From Epiperipatus broadwayi (lineage: Eukaryota; Onychophora; Udeonychophora; Euonychophora; Peripatidae), in NCBI GenBank assembly GCA_028023455.1, contig JAQFVV010012506.1, forward strand, positions 2,472,714 through 2,536,713: 64,000 nt of DNA, read 5' to 3'. Of the stretch, positions 1 to 12,235 are shown one piece after another. The notes under the pieces were generated by a model, which had not been told where the DNA came from, did not search any database, and saw nothing but the letters and a program-made list of their open reading frames with translations. The translations under genes and the position numbers were made by a program. Position 1 is the stretch's first letter, and each line of letters opens with the position of its first letter.

Positions 1-660
1 TAATGTTGTGGTTTTCACATTTGATTAGAATATATGTCAACGATATCACTGCAAGCATCTTACGATGAATGCTAATGAGATTTGTATATTCCCTATGCAA
101 GTGATGTTTATCGAGGACTTTGTATTTTGATCGGTTGTGTTGAATTTGGAATGTTTTTGACCGTGGAATCTGTGCAGCTGATCTGTACTCAACATTTTAA
201 AACAAATTTTATAAAATGCATTTGTGCGAATGTATTTAAATGTTAAATTTAAGTCGGGCGTGAATGGCTATATAGATTTGTAAAGTTATATTAGGGGAGG
301 GTAATCTTAGGTTATTTGTGTCGTTGTTGAATTGGGTCAATGGATTGGATATATTTGTGTAATTAGTAGATGTAGTATAAGTTTCGCTACGTGCAGAATC
401 GCTGAATACACCGCACCAACCCTTTGCCTATGGATGGGATTGTAAGTCGGCAAAAAGGATCGCGGTCCCTTCCTATGGAGTTTTTATTTTATTGTTCTTC
501 TTGCTATACAGACGTCATATTCCTGTATTGGACAAGAGTCAATGTTTTCTCTAACTATACTGTTCAGATTTCCATTCCTGACAGTATAGTATATTTGTGC
601 TGTTGTATTTTCATGCTACATTGAATACATAAATGTATCAGATGGATTGATGCCAGTTTG
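1..660. other. Compositionally distinct segment, possible host transcript end
   Basis: This stretch has visibly more G, C and CpG than the following 60 kb, for example CG-containing words around 241-260, 385-415 and 450-475. A GTAAGT word at 441 could be a splice donor after a short ATG-led segment (ATG at 432), but I see no matching acceptor or conserved protein. An AATAAA-like word near 750 could serve as a poly(A) signal for a plus-strand transcript. It may be the edge of a host gene (UTR or first exon). No product can be named. Confidence 0.25.
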
Positions 661-2435
661 ACTGCGAATTTTAGCCTAAGGTTAAATAGGGATAGAATGT
701 TTTATTTTCAAATGCAAATCTATGTAGTCTATTCATACTTGACCATCTAAATAAAATATTAAACTCATTGAAATTTATGTAAATGTACAATTAAAGAGTA
801 ATATAAAAATCTAAAAATGTTAAACCTATTCCTCGAATTTAGAATGATTTTATATGTGCGTAAATAAATATTTTTATGTGTTAATTTCTGGCAGTGGCTT
901 TTATTTATTTATATTTAAGATATAGATTAAGATATAGATTTTTATCTCTGCGTCTCCACTGAGCTAGTGACTTGGGCTAACGATCGGAATATTTAAATAA
1001 GGTGGAATCTTAACAGCACGTATCTGCCTACTTTATAAATTTTTCTAGGCTCAAATGCTTAGATGGCGCCCTGGTAGTTGCAGATATTGTTTTTGCGGTT
1101 AGATTCGATCTTCACTTCCATTTTGATCGTTATAATACATTGTCTTCATTTCAGTAGAAAATTTATTAGTAAATTGTTGTACCAGCTATCTTTCTTGCAG
1201 TTCTTAATAGTATATCAGTTATCTTCTTATTGATTTCATTGAACATTGAACTATCTTCAAAATCTGTTAATTTGCTTAAATGATTTGCAAGTTCTAATTT
1301 AAATTTATTGGAGTGTTTCTGAAAGTTAGGAATTTCAACTGTTAAATACAGTCTGTATTAATAATTTTCATCTTTCTTGTTATTCATTATCATATATTCT
1401 CAAGCTCAGTAATCAACGATCACTTTCTGTGTTGAATCTATTAAGAACATTCCAATCTTGAAATATATTGTAGGCATAAACTATGCTGCATTTAATTATA
1501 CAACTTTAGTTATATATTGTCCAAAAAATGTAAACAAAAAAACAAAATTGTAAATAAGCAAACCAAAAAAAAAACATTAAAATTCATAAATTTTATGATA
1601 TTTGACCAGCACTTTTTCTTTTTTGAGTCTCAACAATGATCATGGTGTAAAAAAAGGTAAAATTTATTAATATTTTTTTTAATGGGCTAGTAATTGTTTG
1701 GAGTGTTGTATATGATTATGCTTATTATTAACATTTCTTTGGTTTATATTGGAAGCACACATTTTATTCTTTTATTATCCTTTCCAAAATTGATGTGCCG
1801 TATTTTGGGTAATAAAATATTTTCTGAGTGAAAGTTTTACAATTTTTTTTAGAACATATTAAAAGTTGATACAATTTGAAAATATCAAACAATGATAGAG
1901 ACTCTAATTTTTGATAACAAGAGTACTCTTGCATTTCTATAAGAAAAAAAGTTATTGAAAAAAAAAAGAATATTGCCCCCCAAAACATATTTCATAGTGA
2001 TGAAAGTTAAATATTTCACTATTTACTTTACTTTAAAATTAAAAATATGGTATAATTCGTTTTTTTATATATTCTTAATGCTTCAGTGAATGCATGAGCA
2101 CAGACAAACTCAGTGAAATATATGTAAATGTGTTCCTTTAATTTATTATTAATAACTGTATTATTATTTTTTAAACAATTTTATTTATAATTTAAACTTC
2201 ATTTATATATATACACAACATATATACAAAAGCATCTGTGTTATAAAGGTATGCTTGTTGAAAAGTACTGTTCACTTGCAGTTTAATAAACAACACATAT
2301 TTTATTATGTGTTTGTCAATCAAATGTGAGTTATTATACTGTATATTATTTGAAAGTGAGAGGTGAATGGAGTAAGAGTAAAATATAACATAGTTTGTGA
2401 CTCTTCTGTACATTTTCTTTTATTCGAATTAATTC
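661..2435. other. No gene seen
   Basis: AT-rich sequence with short A and T runs. Reading frames are short and broken by stops. I recognise no repeat family, RNA gene or protein motif. Confidence 0.5.
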
Positions 2436-2439
2436 AATT

Positions 2440-3050
2440 TTCTGATGTTATTATTTGAATCTTCCATTTCACTTCTGTTTAGCATTTTGTTGCAAGAAAG
2501 AATTTATAATATATTATTTTTCTTTTTCAGTGAATTCATAAGTCTGTGTCTTTTCTCATGACTATCACTATAATCAGATTTATCCACAGAATTTTCATCT
2601 TTGAATAGTTTACCAATTCTAGCATTAAAATTTCCCATGTCAATTTTTAAATGTTTAATTTTATCAAAAGCATTTTACATATTCATATAAAAAATTTCTT
2701 CTTTTTCATTACAATGAGATCTTATTGAAATGTATACCCAAAGTATATTCATTTGCTACTTCCATTTATATGAATAATTAATCTTGCCACTTTACCAGAT
2801 GTACCATTAGTTTCCTGCTTCATTTTTTATTCAAAATTAATCCCAAATCACTGTGCTTCCAATATTTGTGCTCTTGTAAATAATGTACAAGACCACTTTT
2901 TAAATCAATTATTTTTCTATCATTTTTTTCTAACTTCACCAAGCTAAACACTGTCCATTTGATATTAAACAATTTTTCTCCCAATTTATGCAATTTTTAT
3001 TCACTTAAAAGTGATCTATTATAAGTACCTGAATAAAATGTCGTCAAATG
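2440..3050 (-). pseudogene. RTE-type LINE endonuclease relic
   Basis: The minus strand carries a decayed AP-endonuclease-like domain of a non-LTR retrotransposon, the domain that nicks target DNA for target-primed reverse transcription. In broken frames I read an N-terminal strand ending NIKWTVFSLVKLE, then IDLKSG, then LGLILNKK, which is the position of the usual GVGF-x-NKK strand. Further on is MGNFNARIGK, the catalytic GDFNAR motif with G replaced by M-G. Next comes a segment parallel to the D-R-N-E-R-G stretch of the full RTE copy at 51766-54951. Several stops and frameshifts mean it is dead. The RT domain is missing, so this is a partial copy. Alignment by eye with the 52.6-kb copy places it in the same family. 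Confidence 0.75.
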
Positions 3051-3262
3051 ACACTCTGAGTCCAGATGATTCTTAGCACTTTTTTTTTTTACAACCATAA
3101 TAGTGAATTTACAGCTGGAAATAAAAACTTTGATTTAGTTTTGCCTGTTATGATTTTAAATATCTATTTAAAAAAAGTTTATTCAAACCCACATTCATCT
3201 TGTCTTCAAGAAAACTCAACTGATATTTTTGTTATGAATGATAAGACAACTGAGAAAAAAAG

Positions 3263-3393
3263 AACATGATGTTTTTTTTTCTCATGTATTATAGCATCAG
3301 CCAGGAAGTGAACCTGCTAACCTGGTACAACTGCTTGTAAAGCAGCTGTCGCTGACCTCTTGACCACCAATGCTTGACAACATGATGTTTTTT
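3263..3393 (-). mobile_element. Short tRNA-derived SINE with 15-bp target duplication
   Basis: In minus-strand sense this ~100-bp element starts near GTCAAGCATTGGTGG, runs through an A-box-like TGGTCAAGAGG and a B-box-like GGTTCACTTCC, and ends in a poly(A) tail, seen here as the T run at 3272-3280. The 15-bp word AACATGATGTTTTTT occurs at 3263-3277 and again at 3379-3393, a clear target-site duplication from LINE-mediated insertion. Related copies lie at 19782, 37220 and 38285. The internal boxes suggest RNA polymerase III transcription. It has no coding capacity. Confidence 0.8.
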
Positions 3394-5098
3394 GATGCTA
3401 AAATAGAGATGGTGATTAGTTCATTCAAGTTAATTTTCTATATGAATATTCATATACTAATGACAGTTGAAATGAGAAGAATGTATGAAGTGAGCTTTGC
3501 TCTGCTAAATTTCTTTAAGACCTCAGAGAGGTATCATATGGCCTTCTTTAAATTAACAGCAAACTCTTTTTGCAGCCATTTTTGAAGTAGTTTTTCTCAA
3601 AGGTAAATGAAGAACTAGACAATAGGGTACTATTATCAAATGATAACACTTGATCATCATCATTATAGATTGCTATTATTTCTCAATTTGCATTAAGATG
3701 ATTTTAACCATGTCAAACTACTAATAGTAACTACTAGGATTTCTATTGACTTGATCAGAAATCTTATACTTTAAATAATGAATCTATCTTCAGAATTTTT
3801 TTCTTATCTCTATAGATATAAATAAAATACATTAGCTTTTTGATCATTTATTGCATAGTAGTATTTTTTCTAACACTTATAGAGAAACAGTAAAAAAGTC
3901 CTTACTCAACACATGAACCAATACTGAGTGAGGAGAGTTTGATTGATTTTATTATTTTTCTTTTTCTTTTTGAATACTGAATAATATTGATTGTTAGTTA
4001 ACTTTAGCCATGGACACATGTTAGATTTTGTTTTATTGGTATAGCATCTAGATGTTTGCTTTCAAGTTAAATTATTTCCCCGATTAAGTATGATCTTTGA
4101 TTTTAACATATGTTCTTTTCTTCTGTAATGTATAAATATATTTACTTAATTGTATTTTGAATATATATTTAATATCATGCTAATTTTTAATTATAAAGGT
4201 TACATTCTTCAGTATATATTATTTATCTCTTTGTTATTTAGATTAAAATAAATATTTCTAGAATAAAATTTAATACTTATTACTTTTTTTAAATTTCTTT
4301 TTCAAAAAGATTTACAAAATCTACAGTAATTTGTTTTAGTAACCTTGATGTCATCATACATTTGAATATAATTATTTACAAAAGTCGTGGAAACAAAAAA
4401 AAACAATGCTAAAATCAATTTTTAATTCGTCAGTAAATTAGAAAAAAAATATCAAAATTATAATAACAAAAAGTTGTTAAAATATGTATTATACATTATA
4501 ATTTGTAAAAATTAATTGCAGTAGTAATGATTATGTGATATTTTTATTTTTTTAATTAAAAAAATCTTTTTTTTTTACTGTCTACTTGATAAAATGTTTG
4601 TCCAGTGTTAATGAGAGCCGTTTATATTCTTTGATAGTTCAAGATCTGAAAAAATATTTTCTTAAAAATTATATAATATTTCAAGCAAAATATACGTGAG
4701 TTTTTCAATTGACTTCTGGCATGTATATTATAAACAATTTACTCTATAATTCTATTTTAAAGAAATTTATATTGTAAGCTTGAATAATTAAGTTGGCGAG
4801 TTTGATTGACATTACCATGTAGTATCTACTGATCATTCAAGTTTGGAGTGTAAATAGTTTTGGAATAGAATATTTTGTTAGTTAGCTACTACATAAATTG
4901 ACAATATAGATTTATTGTAAACATAGATATTCTATATTTTAAAAATTAATAGTGCAATTCACTTATTATACCTTTGACTTCTGCTTTAAGCCTTAGTTAT
5001 ATTTTAAGAAAAACGACTTGTGGTTTTAATTATAATAATCAGGCCAAGTAATGAATCTTGAAAATAAAATGTATAATAATGTGGGCTTTGAGTATTTC
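3394..5098. other. No gene seen
   Basis: AT-rich intergenic or intronic sequence with homopolymer runs. I found no domain, RNA gene or known repeat in either strand. Confidence 0.5.
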
Positions 5099-5412
5099 AT
5101 CATCAGATTTTCAATGAAATGGATGGCTGAAGAGTTGTGGGGTGGAGTGGTTTGAAGCCTGTTTATTAAAGTAGGAAGATTGGCTATCTTAATATAAGCT
5201 GAGCTTTGATTGTATATATGTGTGGAGATGATAATCTGGACTAACTGACGAGTGCTGGTTTAGCATGAAATACATTTGTTGGTGATTATTTATATTTTTG
5301 ACATGTGTGTGATCAAGGGTATCAGCAGTATGAGATAGCATGGATGGTTGAGGGTCATGTGAATGTCTGAGTTCAAACCTCCTATATATTACATATATAA
5401 ATGCAGGTATGA
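5099..5412 (+). mobile_element. Hammerhead-bearing SINE-like repeat, copy A
   Basis: Member of a dispersed family also found at 16085-16575, 33065-33460 and 33604-33946. In order it has a leader starting CATCATCAGATTTTCAATG, the conserved segment GATTGGCTATCTTAATATAA, a hammerhead-like motif (5232-5288), a spacer with GTGTGTGATCA, and a tRNA-like tail whose B-box resembles GTCTGAGTTCAAACC, followed by AAATGCAGG. The unit is ~310 bp with no ORF of its own. The combination of a hammerhead and a pol III-like tail recalls schistosome Smalpha repeats. Mobilisation would need enzymes supplied in trans. Confidence 0.75.
5232..5288 (+). ncRNA. Hammerhead-like motif, copy A (type I fold)
   Basis: CTGACGA lies at 5245-5251. 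A 4-bp stem II hairpin (TGCT 5253-5256 with AGCA 5262-5265) is closed by a G-U pair next to the core, and GAAA is at 5267-5270. Stem I is formed by ACTAA (5240-5244) with TTGGT (5279-5283), then TAATC (5232-5236) with GATTA (5284-5288), leaving a three-base bulge TGG. All conserved core residues are present. The base just before stem I on the 3' side is G (5278), which breaks the NUH cleavage rule, so this copy probably folds but should not cleave well. Confidence 0.7.
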
Positions 5413-5576
5413 AAAAAAGGCTGTACTGTAGAAAAAAATCATATTTCAAAAATAATAATTTGTATAATACATAAATGTATTAGAATATTTTTATTTATAT
5501 TTAAAGTGATTGTTGTAGTTTTTTTGTTGATACTAATCATCACGTGATTTTCCTAACTTACATTTAATAAAGTAAT

Positions 5577-5812
5577 CCAATAATTTATTGATTGGGAGTT
5601 CATAAGAAGATTATAATATTAAGGGGCAGAGTTGTATCGTGACCTATAAACTTTGAGCTTCAAAATCTGTTACTCTAGTATCAAACCATACAGAGTAAAA
5701 TAATTGAATGATTCATTGCTTGGGAGTTCTTAAAAACTTTGAACATTAGGTGTATTAATTCATGAATTCTGAACTCTGAAGCCCGCTACTCTACTGTTGA
5801 TATGAACATCAT
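5577..5812 (+). repeat. Degenerate two-copy tandem repeat
   Basis: Two diverged units of about 115-120 bp (about 5577-5690 and 5700-5812) share words such as TTGGGAGTTC or TGGGAGTTC, a following AACTTTGA or similar, and CT-A-CTCTA near their ends. It may be a decayed SINE dimer. No tRNA fold is evident. Confidence 0.35.
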
Positions 5813-6479
5813 AGGGCTTACATTTAATTACATAATAACAACATCATTTTCACATCTTATAAACCAATAGAAACCACAGAATAAAATTATTGATAGTTCC
5901 AAATGCAGATTTAGATGTATGTAACAGTTGCTTTGGGTTATTAATTTTTTGAAATTTTAAGCTTAAATTTGAATAGCTGAATAAAAGTATAAAATGAGCT
6001 CTGAATAAAAATAGTAAAAAATGAAATGTTTGTCATAAAAACAATGCCAATAAATCATAATACAATGATAAAAATCTTGTTATTTTTGAAAGCTATAGAA
6101 AATTTGATGTTAGCTTTTTTTTATTTTATTTTTTAATATTACTATGTTTAAAATAAAAAGACATCGATCTCAACCAATAAAAATCTTAATAGCTAAGTCT
6201 TCATTAATTTTGTAAGTATGACATTAATAAAGAATCATATAAATTTATTTATCCCAAATCTATTGTAATTATTAGTTACATTCTTCTTTACTGCTATGTC
6301 TGAATAATTATATTTTATAAGACTAACAATCAGATATATTTTTACAATAGCAAGTAACATCATATGTATCTGATTGTCTTAGGGTAACATTTATTTATAC
6401 ATTTATTAGTTCTTTTGTCCAAAATCTAGTTAAAAGCTCCTATTGAGAACATTCAGTAAACTTTTATCTTATGCCTTTT

Positions 6480-7070
6480 TTAATTCACAATATCTCAGGA
6501 TGCTAGTATCTCTGCATAGCTGAAATATGAAGATAGAGTGAAGTTCTTCCCATTGGTCATCTACTTCTGCACTATCATTTTGACTAAGTTATAGTATTTT
6601 AATATGTGGCACATTCAATCTTCTAGTCCCATTTTGAAAGACAAGCTCTTTAATTAGAAACATAATTTTATCATTTAACTTTTCTCCAACTCGTATTTCA
6701 AAATTCTCCAGTCTTTTAATATCATTATATAAAATAGTTCACACCTCTGCTTAATAATTAAAAATTGGATAAATATAGGATTTATAATTCTCTTGTTAAA
6801 GTCAAAATTCAATTATTCTGATGTCAGAAGTATTTTTATGGAAAACTCTTTTTTCCACAACTATTTTTCCATACATCATGTTTTAACAATTTATACTTTC
6901 AGTATTTGTGTGATATAGATATTCAACTGATCACATTTTGCTTTCTTAATATGGATATCTTTATAAATTCTGTTTATTAACATTGTCTTTATCTTTTTAA
7001 TATTTATCTTCATTTCAAAATTGAATGACAATTGTATTCATGTTTTTCATAATTATAAATAGTTTTTTTT
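6480..7070 (-). pseudogene. LINE reverse transcriptase C-terminal (thumb) relic
   Basis: Minus-strand reading gives MKINIKKIKTML, which fits the conserved L-x-I-N-x-x-K-T motif after the RT palm. Further on is KSYIYPIFNY followed by KRLENFEIRVGEKL, matching the thumb pattern of non-LTR RTs (position of PVLLYG-E-W, then rLe-FE-R). Stops interrupt every frame. The endonuclease and palm are absent. It lies next to the inverted Penelope-like copy, but the protein type is LINE, so it is a separate relic. The clade cannot be fixed. Confidence 0.55.
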
Positions 7071-7074
7071 TTTT

Positions 7075-8503
7075 TTGATTTCTCGCCAATATTGTCTTAT
7101 CATTTAGTTGTTGAATAAATAACATAATAACTCTGTCAAATAATATAAATTATTGTACACGCATAAAATGTGACAGCCAGAGCAGAAAACTTCCAAAAAA
7201 TATTAAACACTAATATTATTTTGCCAAGTGCTTTCAGTACCATGCACCAGACTCATGGTGACTTATTGAAATGAACGGTTAACCTTCCAGTGTATTCTCA
7301 GTGGAACGCTAGTGTTACACTGATTGGTAACATTATTTGAACTTAGCAATGAAACAAGCATCTTTCAACTTTCTCTTTCTATTGTTTGTTTCATTACAAA
7401 CTGATATGAAAAAAACAGAATTAACCTGTGGATCAATTTTAGACTTTTTTGCAATCAAGTTAATACATTAGCCTTCATTTCATTGTAATAAATAGCATTG
7501 TAACCAATTTCTCTGCAGGCATTTGAATAAACCACTTCATACTTATTCATTTCTTCCACACTATCTTTTGAATTATTTATTAGTCTATTTAAACACAAAG
7601 ATGATTGGAACCCTATATTATAATCTGTATCAATTATACTTTTTAACTTCATACTTATAGATGGTCATAAGCCAAAGAAATCCACTTTTTATCTATTTTA
7701 TTTTTTACATCAACTTTATATTTAAACTTCACTTTATTATAAAACAACTTCAATTGCCTGTGTATCGGTCATCAATATATCTCTCAATATTTCTTTTTCT
7801 ATCTGCCTCAAATTTACAAAGATACAAATTGCAATACAAAAAAACATTTAAATCTAGCCATTTTATAATTTAAAGGAATATTTGATGATGGGTGCCTAAA
7901 ATCCCTTACATTTAATGGTGTAATAAGCATTTTATACCCAAAGTCATACAGACTCTTTATATATTCACATCTAAATATTTTAAAACTCCATCATTCTCAA
8001 GCTCCATAGTCCATGACAAATTAGAATTCACATTTAACTTCTCAAAAATATTCCATATCATAATCTTTTGATCCATACACAAAAACATCATCAACATATC
8101 TTCTTTACACTAAATCATAATTATTCTTATAAATGGTTCTGTAATATATTTTTCTATTTATAAAATGTACAAACTACACACTATATCACTTACTGCTAAA
8201 CCCATTGCAACCATTCTTCATTTGATAATAATCCTTTCCATATATTGCAGTAATATCACTCTTAATCCATTATAACACTTCCATAATAAATTTGGCTTTA
8301 CAAATGTCTACGTTATAATCTAACAAAAGTTTTTTATATTATATTTATTGATTTATTATGGTCTACTGACCTATATAACTCACATCGAATGAGGCCATAG
8401 AAAAATTGCTAAGGACCTTGGCAGACTTCAATATCTGAACAAATTCAAATGTAGATTTAATTGTAAATTTGCCAAATCCTATTAACTCCTGTAACCACTT
8501 TGC
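7075..8503 (-). mobile_element. Penelope-like element, inverted copy 1 (RT to GIY-YIG)
   Basis: The reverse complement of this segment runs parallel to 10130-11590 of copy 3 almost base for base. It covers the RT palm (ASFDVSYI at about 8390 and a YVDD word), the linker, and the GIY-YIG endonuclease with the block MKLKSIIDTDYNIGFQ, CREIG and MKANVLT (readable frame 7455-7652). The 3' flank ends with a CTCTGGCTGTCACATTTT-like block (7170-7190 as complement) shared with copies 2 and 3. The junction with copy 2 lies at about 8503 inside TTTGCAAATG, so the two copies are head-to-head. Multiple stops show it is inactive. Confidence 0.8.
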
Positions 8504-9130
8504 AAATGTTAATGTTCATGAAGAGAATGCTCTGTTAAGATTAATGATGGATTTTGGTGGTTATTATTATCAGAAAGTGTTGCCTTTGTATTTAAATAGA
8601 CTAATAAATAATTCAAATGATAGTATGGAAGAGATGAATAAATATGAAATGGTTTATTCAATTTCCTGCAGAGAAATTGGTTGCAATACTATTTATTACA
8701 GTGAAATGAAGGCTAATGTATTAATGTGATTGCAACAGCATGTTTATCAACATAAAAAATTGAAAATTGATTAACAAGTTAATTCCATTTTTTTCAAATC
8801 ATGAATATATTTGGGGGCATGAATTTTATCCTTAAAATATTAGTACTGTTTGTAATGAATCGAATGATAGAAAGAGGAAATTGAAAGAGGCTTGGTTTAT
8901 TGCTAAGTCAAATAACATTATCAATCAGCATAACACTAGTGTTCCACTGAGAATGCACTGAAAGATTAACTTTTCAGTTCCAATATGTTGCCACGAGACT
9001 GGTACATGGTGCTGAAAGCACTTGGCAAAATAATATTAGTGTTTAGTATTTTTCGAATTTTTCTGCTCTGGTTGTCACATTTTTTTTTATAGGTGTATAA
9101 TAATTTACATTATTTGACAGAGTTATTGTA
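8503..9130 (+). mobile_element. Penelope-like element, internally deleted copy 2
   Basis: Starts in the RT finger region (LRLMMDFGGYYYQK) and jumps at about 8580 directly to the GIY-YIG part (LYLNRLINNS, CREIGCNTIYYSEM). About 930 bp containing the RT palm, present in copy 3, are missing. A continuous frame at 8469-8729 crosses the deletion. Further C-terminal blocks are readable in a shifted frame (CNESNDRKRKLKEAW then FIAKSNNIINQH), the usual end of Penelope endonucleases. Its 3' non-coding part (8930-9130) directly precedes the start of copy 3, giving the partial tandem, pseudo-LTR layout known for this class. Confidence 0.8.
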
Positions 9131-11590
9131 TTATTTATTTATTATTTAATAGTATAATTATGGATTATCAATATGATTGGAGGTATGTGGAAGACTTGAT
9201 GTTAAGTAAGGAGATTGTTAAAATTGGAAAGTGGTTAAAGTTCTTAAAGAAGTGTATAAGTTTAAAGTTTTTCCAAACTATTGTAATGTTGTTATTAATC
9301 TGTTTATTCATAGGAAGAAAGAAGCCATGGATTTAATGAGGATTACATTATTAAAGTTTATTGTAAAAGATTGTAAAAAACAATTCTATTTAAATATTGC
9401 AAGGAAAAGAAGAATGTTAGACTTTTATTTGATATCAGATGGTATAGTTAATAGATGTAAAGGATTACAAATGTTTTATGGTGTAAATTTGTTAATAAAT
9501 TTGTGTTTTTAGTGGTGAAACAAAATGTAATAATTTATAATGAAGTGCAAGATAATTTAGGGTATTTCTCAAATGTAAATTTGTCAATGGAATTAAAATC
9601 TTATTGGAATATCAACTAGATTTATTGGTAGCGGTTGGAAAGATCTGAATATGGAGACTATTTCCAGCAAATGAGTTTTCTGGGGAGAAGGAAGATGTGA
9701 TTAAGCAAATTGCTCTATTATTAAAGGATAGTTATTATTTTACAAAGAGTAAGGATTGGTATAAAATGATTAATAAGTTCAGATTGCTGTTGAAAGAGAA
9801 AAACCTTATTTGTATGAAGGAAGATAAAGGCAATAAGTTTGTGTTAATGGGTGGACATATATATAAACAAAAAATTTCTCAGCAAATTGTTAATCTAAAA
9901 TTTGAAAAAAAAAATGGAGAATTATAAGTTAAAAGTGTGTAAGGACAAGTTTGTTTATGTTTTGTGTCCATACATTGGTAAAATATTTAGGTGCGATGAA
10001 TAGCTGAGGATTTATCCATCAGCTGCGATTGTTCCACATTTATTTGCAAATGTTAAAGTTAATAAAGATAATGCTCCATTAAGATTAATGATGAATTTTG
10101 GGGGTTGTTATTATCAGAAAGCTTCGCAATTGATTGCAAAGTGGTTACAGGGGGTGATAGGATTTGGCAAATTTACAATTTAATTTACATTTGAATTTGT
10201 TCAGATATTGAAGTCTATTAAGATGGTTAGCAATTTTTATACAGCCTCATTGGATGTATGTGAGTTATATAGGTCAGTGGACTATAATAAATCAATAAAT
10301 ATAATTAAAAAACTTTTATTAGATTTTAACATAGACATTTATAAAGTCAGTTTTATTATGGAAGTATTGGAATGGATTAATGGTGATATTACTGAAAGAT
10401 ATGGGAAGGACTATTATCAAATGATGAATGGTTGACCAATGGGGTTAACAGTAAGTGGTATAGCGCATATTTTGTACAGTTAGAAAATGGAAAAATATAT
10501 TATAGAGCCATTTATAAGGAGTAATTATGTGTAGAAGATATGTTGATGATGTTTTTGTATATGGATCAAAGATTATGATAGAGAATATATTTGATAAATT
10601 AAATATGAATCCTGGCTTGTCATTGACTATGGCATTTGATAATGATGGAGTTTTAAAATATTTAGATGTGAATATATAGAGAGTCTGTAATGTCTTTGGA
10701 TATAAAATGATTGTTAAACCATTAAATGTAAGGGTTTTATACATCCATCATTGAATATTCCTTTAAATTATAAAATGGCTGGATTTAAATGTTTTTTATA
10801 TTGGAATTTGTATCTTTGTAAATTTGAAGCAGATAAAAAAGGAAATATTGAGAGATATATTGATGATCTAGTAAGCATGGGATGCAAGAAAATTATATTA
10901 CACAAGCAATTGAGGTTGTTTTATAAAAAAGTGAAGTTTAAATATAAAGTGGATTTAAAAAATAAAATAGATAAAAAGTGGATTTCTTTGGCTTATGGCC
11001 ACTTACAAGTATGAAGTTAAAAATTATAATTGATAAAGATTATAATATAGGATTCCAATCACCTTTGTGTTTAAATAGACTAATAAATAATTCAGGAATA
11101 GTGTTGAAAAAATAAATAAGTATGAAGTGGTTTATTCAATTTCCTGCAGAGAAATTGGTTGTAATGCTATTTATTCTGGTGAAATGAAGGCTAATGTATT
11201 AATGTGATTGCAACAGCATGTTTATCAATATAAAAAATCTACTATTGATTCACAAGTTAATTCTGTTTTTTCAAATCATGAAAATATCAGTACTGTTTTT
11301 TATCCTCATGAAATATCAGTACTGTTTGTAATGAATCAAATGATAGAAAGAGGAAGTTGAAAGAGACTTGTTTTATTGCTAAGTCAAATAATGTTATCAA
11401 TCAGCATAACACTAGTGTTCCACTGAGAATGCATTGGAAGATTAACCATTCAGTTCCAATATGTTTCCATGTGTCTGGTACATGGCACCAAAAGCACTTG
11501 GCAAAATAATATTAGTGTTTAGTATTTTTTTAATTTTTCTGCTCTGGTTGTCACATTTTATATATTTACAATAATTTACATTTAATTGTT
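9131..11590 (+). mobile_element. Penelope-like element, near-complete copy 3
   Basis: Follows copy 2 in tandem. The body contains a degenerate RT plus GIY-YIG open reading frame (separate entry), and a 3' non-coding part (11330-11590) matching the ends of copies 1 and 2, including CTCTGGTTGTCACATTTT at about 11540-11557. Together with the 3' part of copy 2 this gives direct repeats of about 500 bp flanking the ORF, the pseudo-LTR pattern of Penelope-like elements. The inverted copy 1 upstream is also a known habit of this class. Confidence 0.8.
9160..11210 (+). pseudogene. Penelope-type RT/GIY-YIG polyprotein, broken
   Basis: Likely original start ATG at 9160 (MDYQYDWRYVED). Readable blocks in order: WLKVLKEVYKFKVFPN region (9231-9512 frame); DWYKMINKF then EDKGNKFVLMGGHIYKQKI, which fits the K-A-D-K-G and V-M block of Penelope RTs; LRLMMNFGG; ASLDVCELY (palm motif A, catalytic D, ~10250); YYQMMNG-PMG (motif B); RRYVDDVFVYG (motif C, YVDD at 10539-10550); LKYLDVNI; then the GIY-YIG module with CREIGCNAIYSGEM. 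The protein would copy RNA into DNA and nick DNA in the nucleus. At least ten stops or frameshifts kill it. The catalytic residues themselves are still spelled correctly. Confidence 0.8.
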
Positions 11591-12235
11591 GAATAGATTT
11601 GTCCATCCATTTTTAGTCCCAATCTTGTATGGCCTAAAGTTTTTTTACGATTTCTACAATGTATTAAATTATATGGAGATAGTGACAAATTCTCTGCAAT
11701 TTCTTAGTTAAATATTTCATCCTCTGGACAAGTTGTAAATGATGTTTATAACTGGCTGTCACAATCCATTTGTTCTAAAACTGGGAATAGCTATGCCAAG
11801 TCATTCTGTCATTGGATTTTTTTACAATCAAATGGAAAAATATATAAATAAATCCATTTAAATTTAATACATTTTCCCTCATAATAATCATAGCATTTTT
11901 ATACCATCTCTCATAGTCGTATTTCTGCTAAATCCAAATCAGTGGTTTTGAAGGTATTGTTTGATCAAACTTGTTTGATAATTCAAAGAAGTCTATTTAA
12001 TTCATAGATATTAAACTTACTATTCTAAAATCTTGGCCTTTCATCACATGAAATTGTTTTTGTTCCATTATTTTTCTCTTATGTGTCTATATAGGTCTTT
12101 TTTTTTAATCAGCAGTTTTAACAAAAGTTGTTCTCTTATCTATTTATTGCAGAATTTAAGTTTGGTCAAAGCAGTCAAAAGTTTCTGATTCTAATATTAT
12201 CTAATGAGTTTAAAATTATAGAATATTTTAATGTT
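11591..12235. other. No gene seen
   Basis: AT-rich sequence after the Penelope cluster. No domain or repeat recognised. Confidence 0.45.

Noticed and set aside
8990-9030. Possible hammerhead in the 3' part of the Penelope copies (CACGAG then CTGAAAGCAC)
   Set aside because: The CUGANGA box is absent in all three copies, GAAA is CAAA in copy 3, and no stem II forms. The conserved pairing there is a simple CCATG/CATGG hairpin.
7075-11590. CRISPR-like or phage-like repeat cluster
   Set aside because: Repeats are long, few and protein-coding in origin; there are no short spaced repeats.
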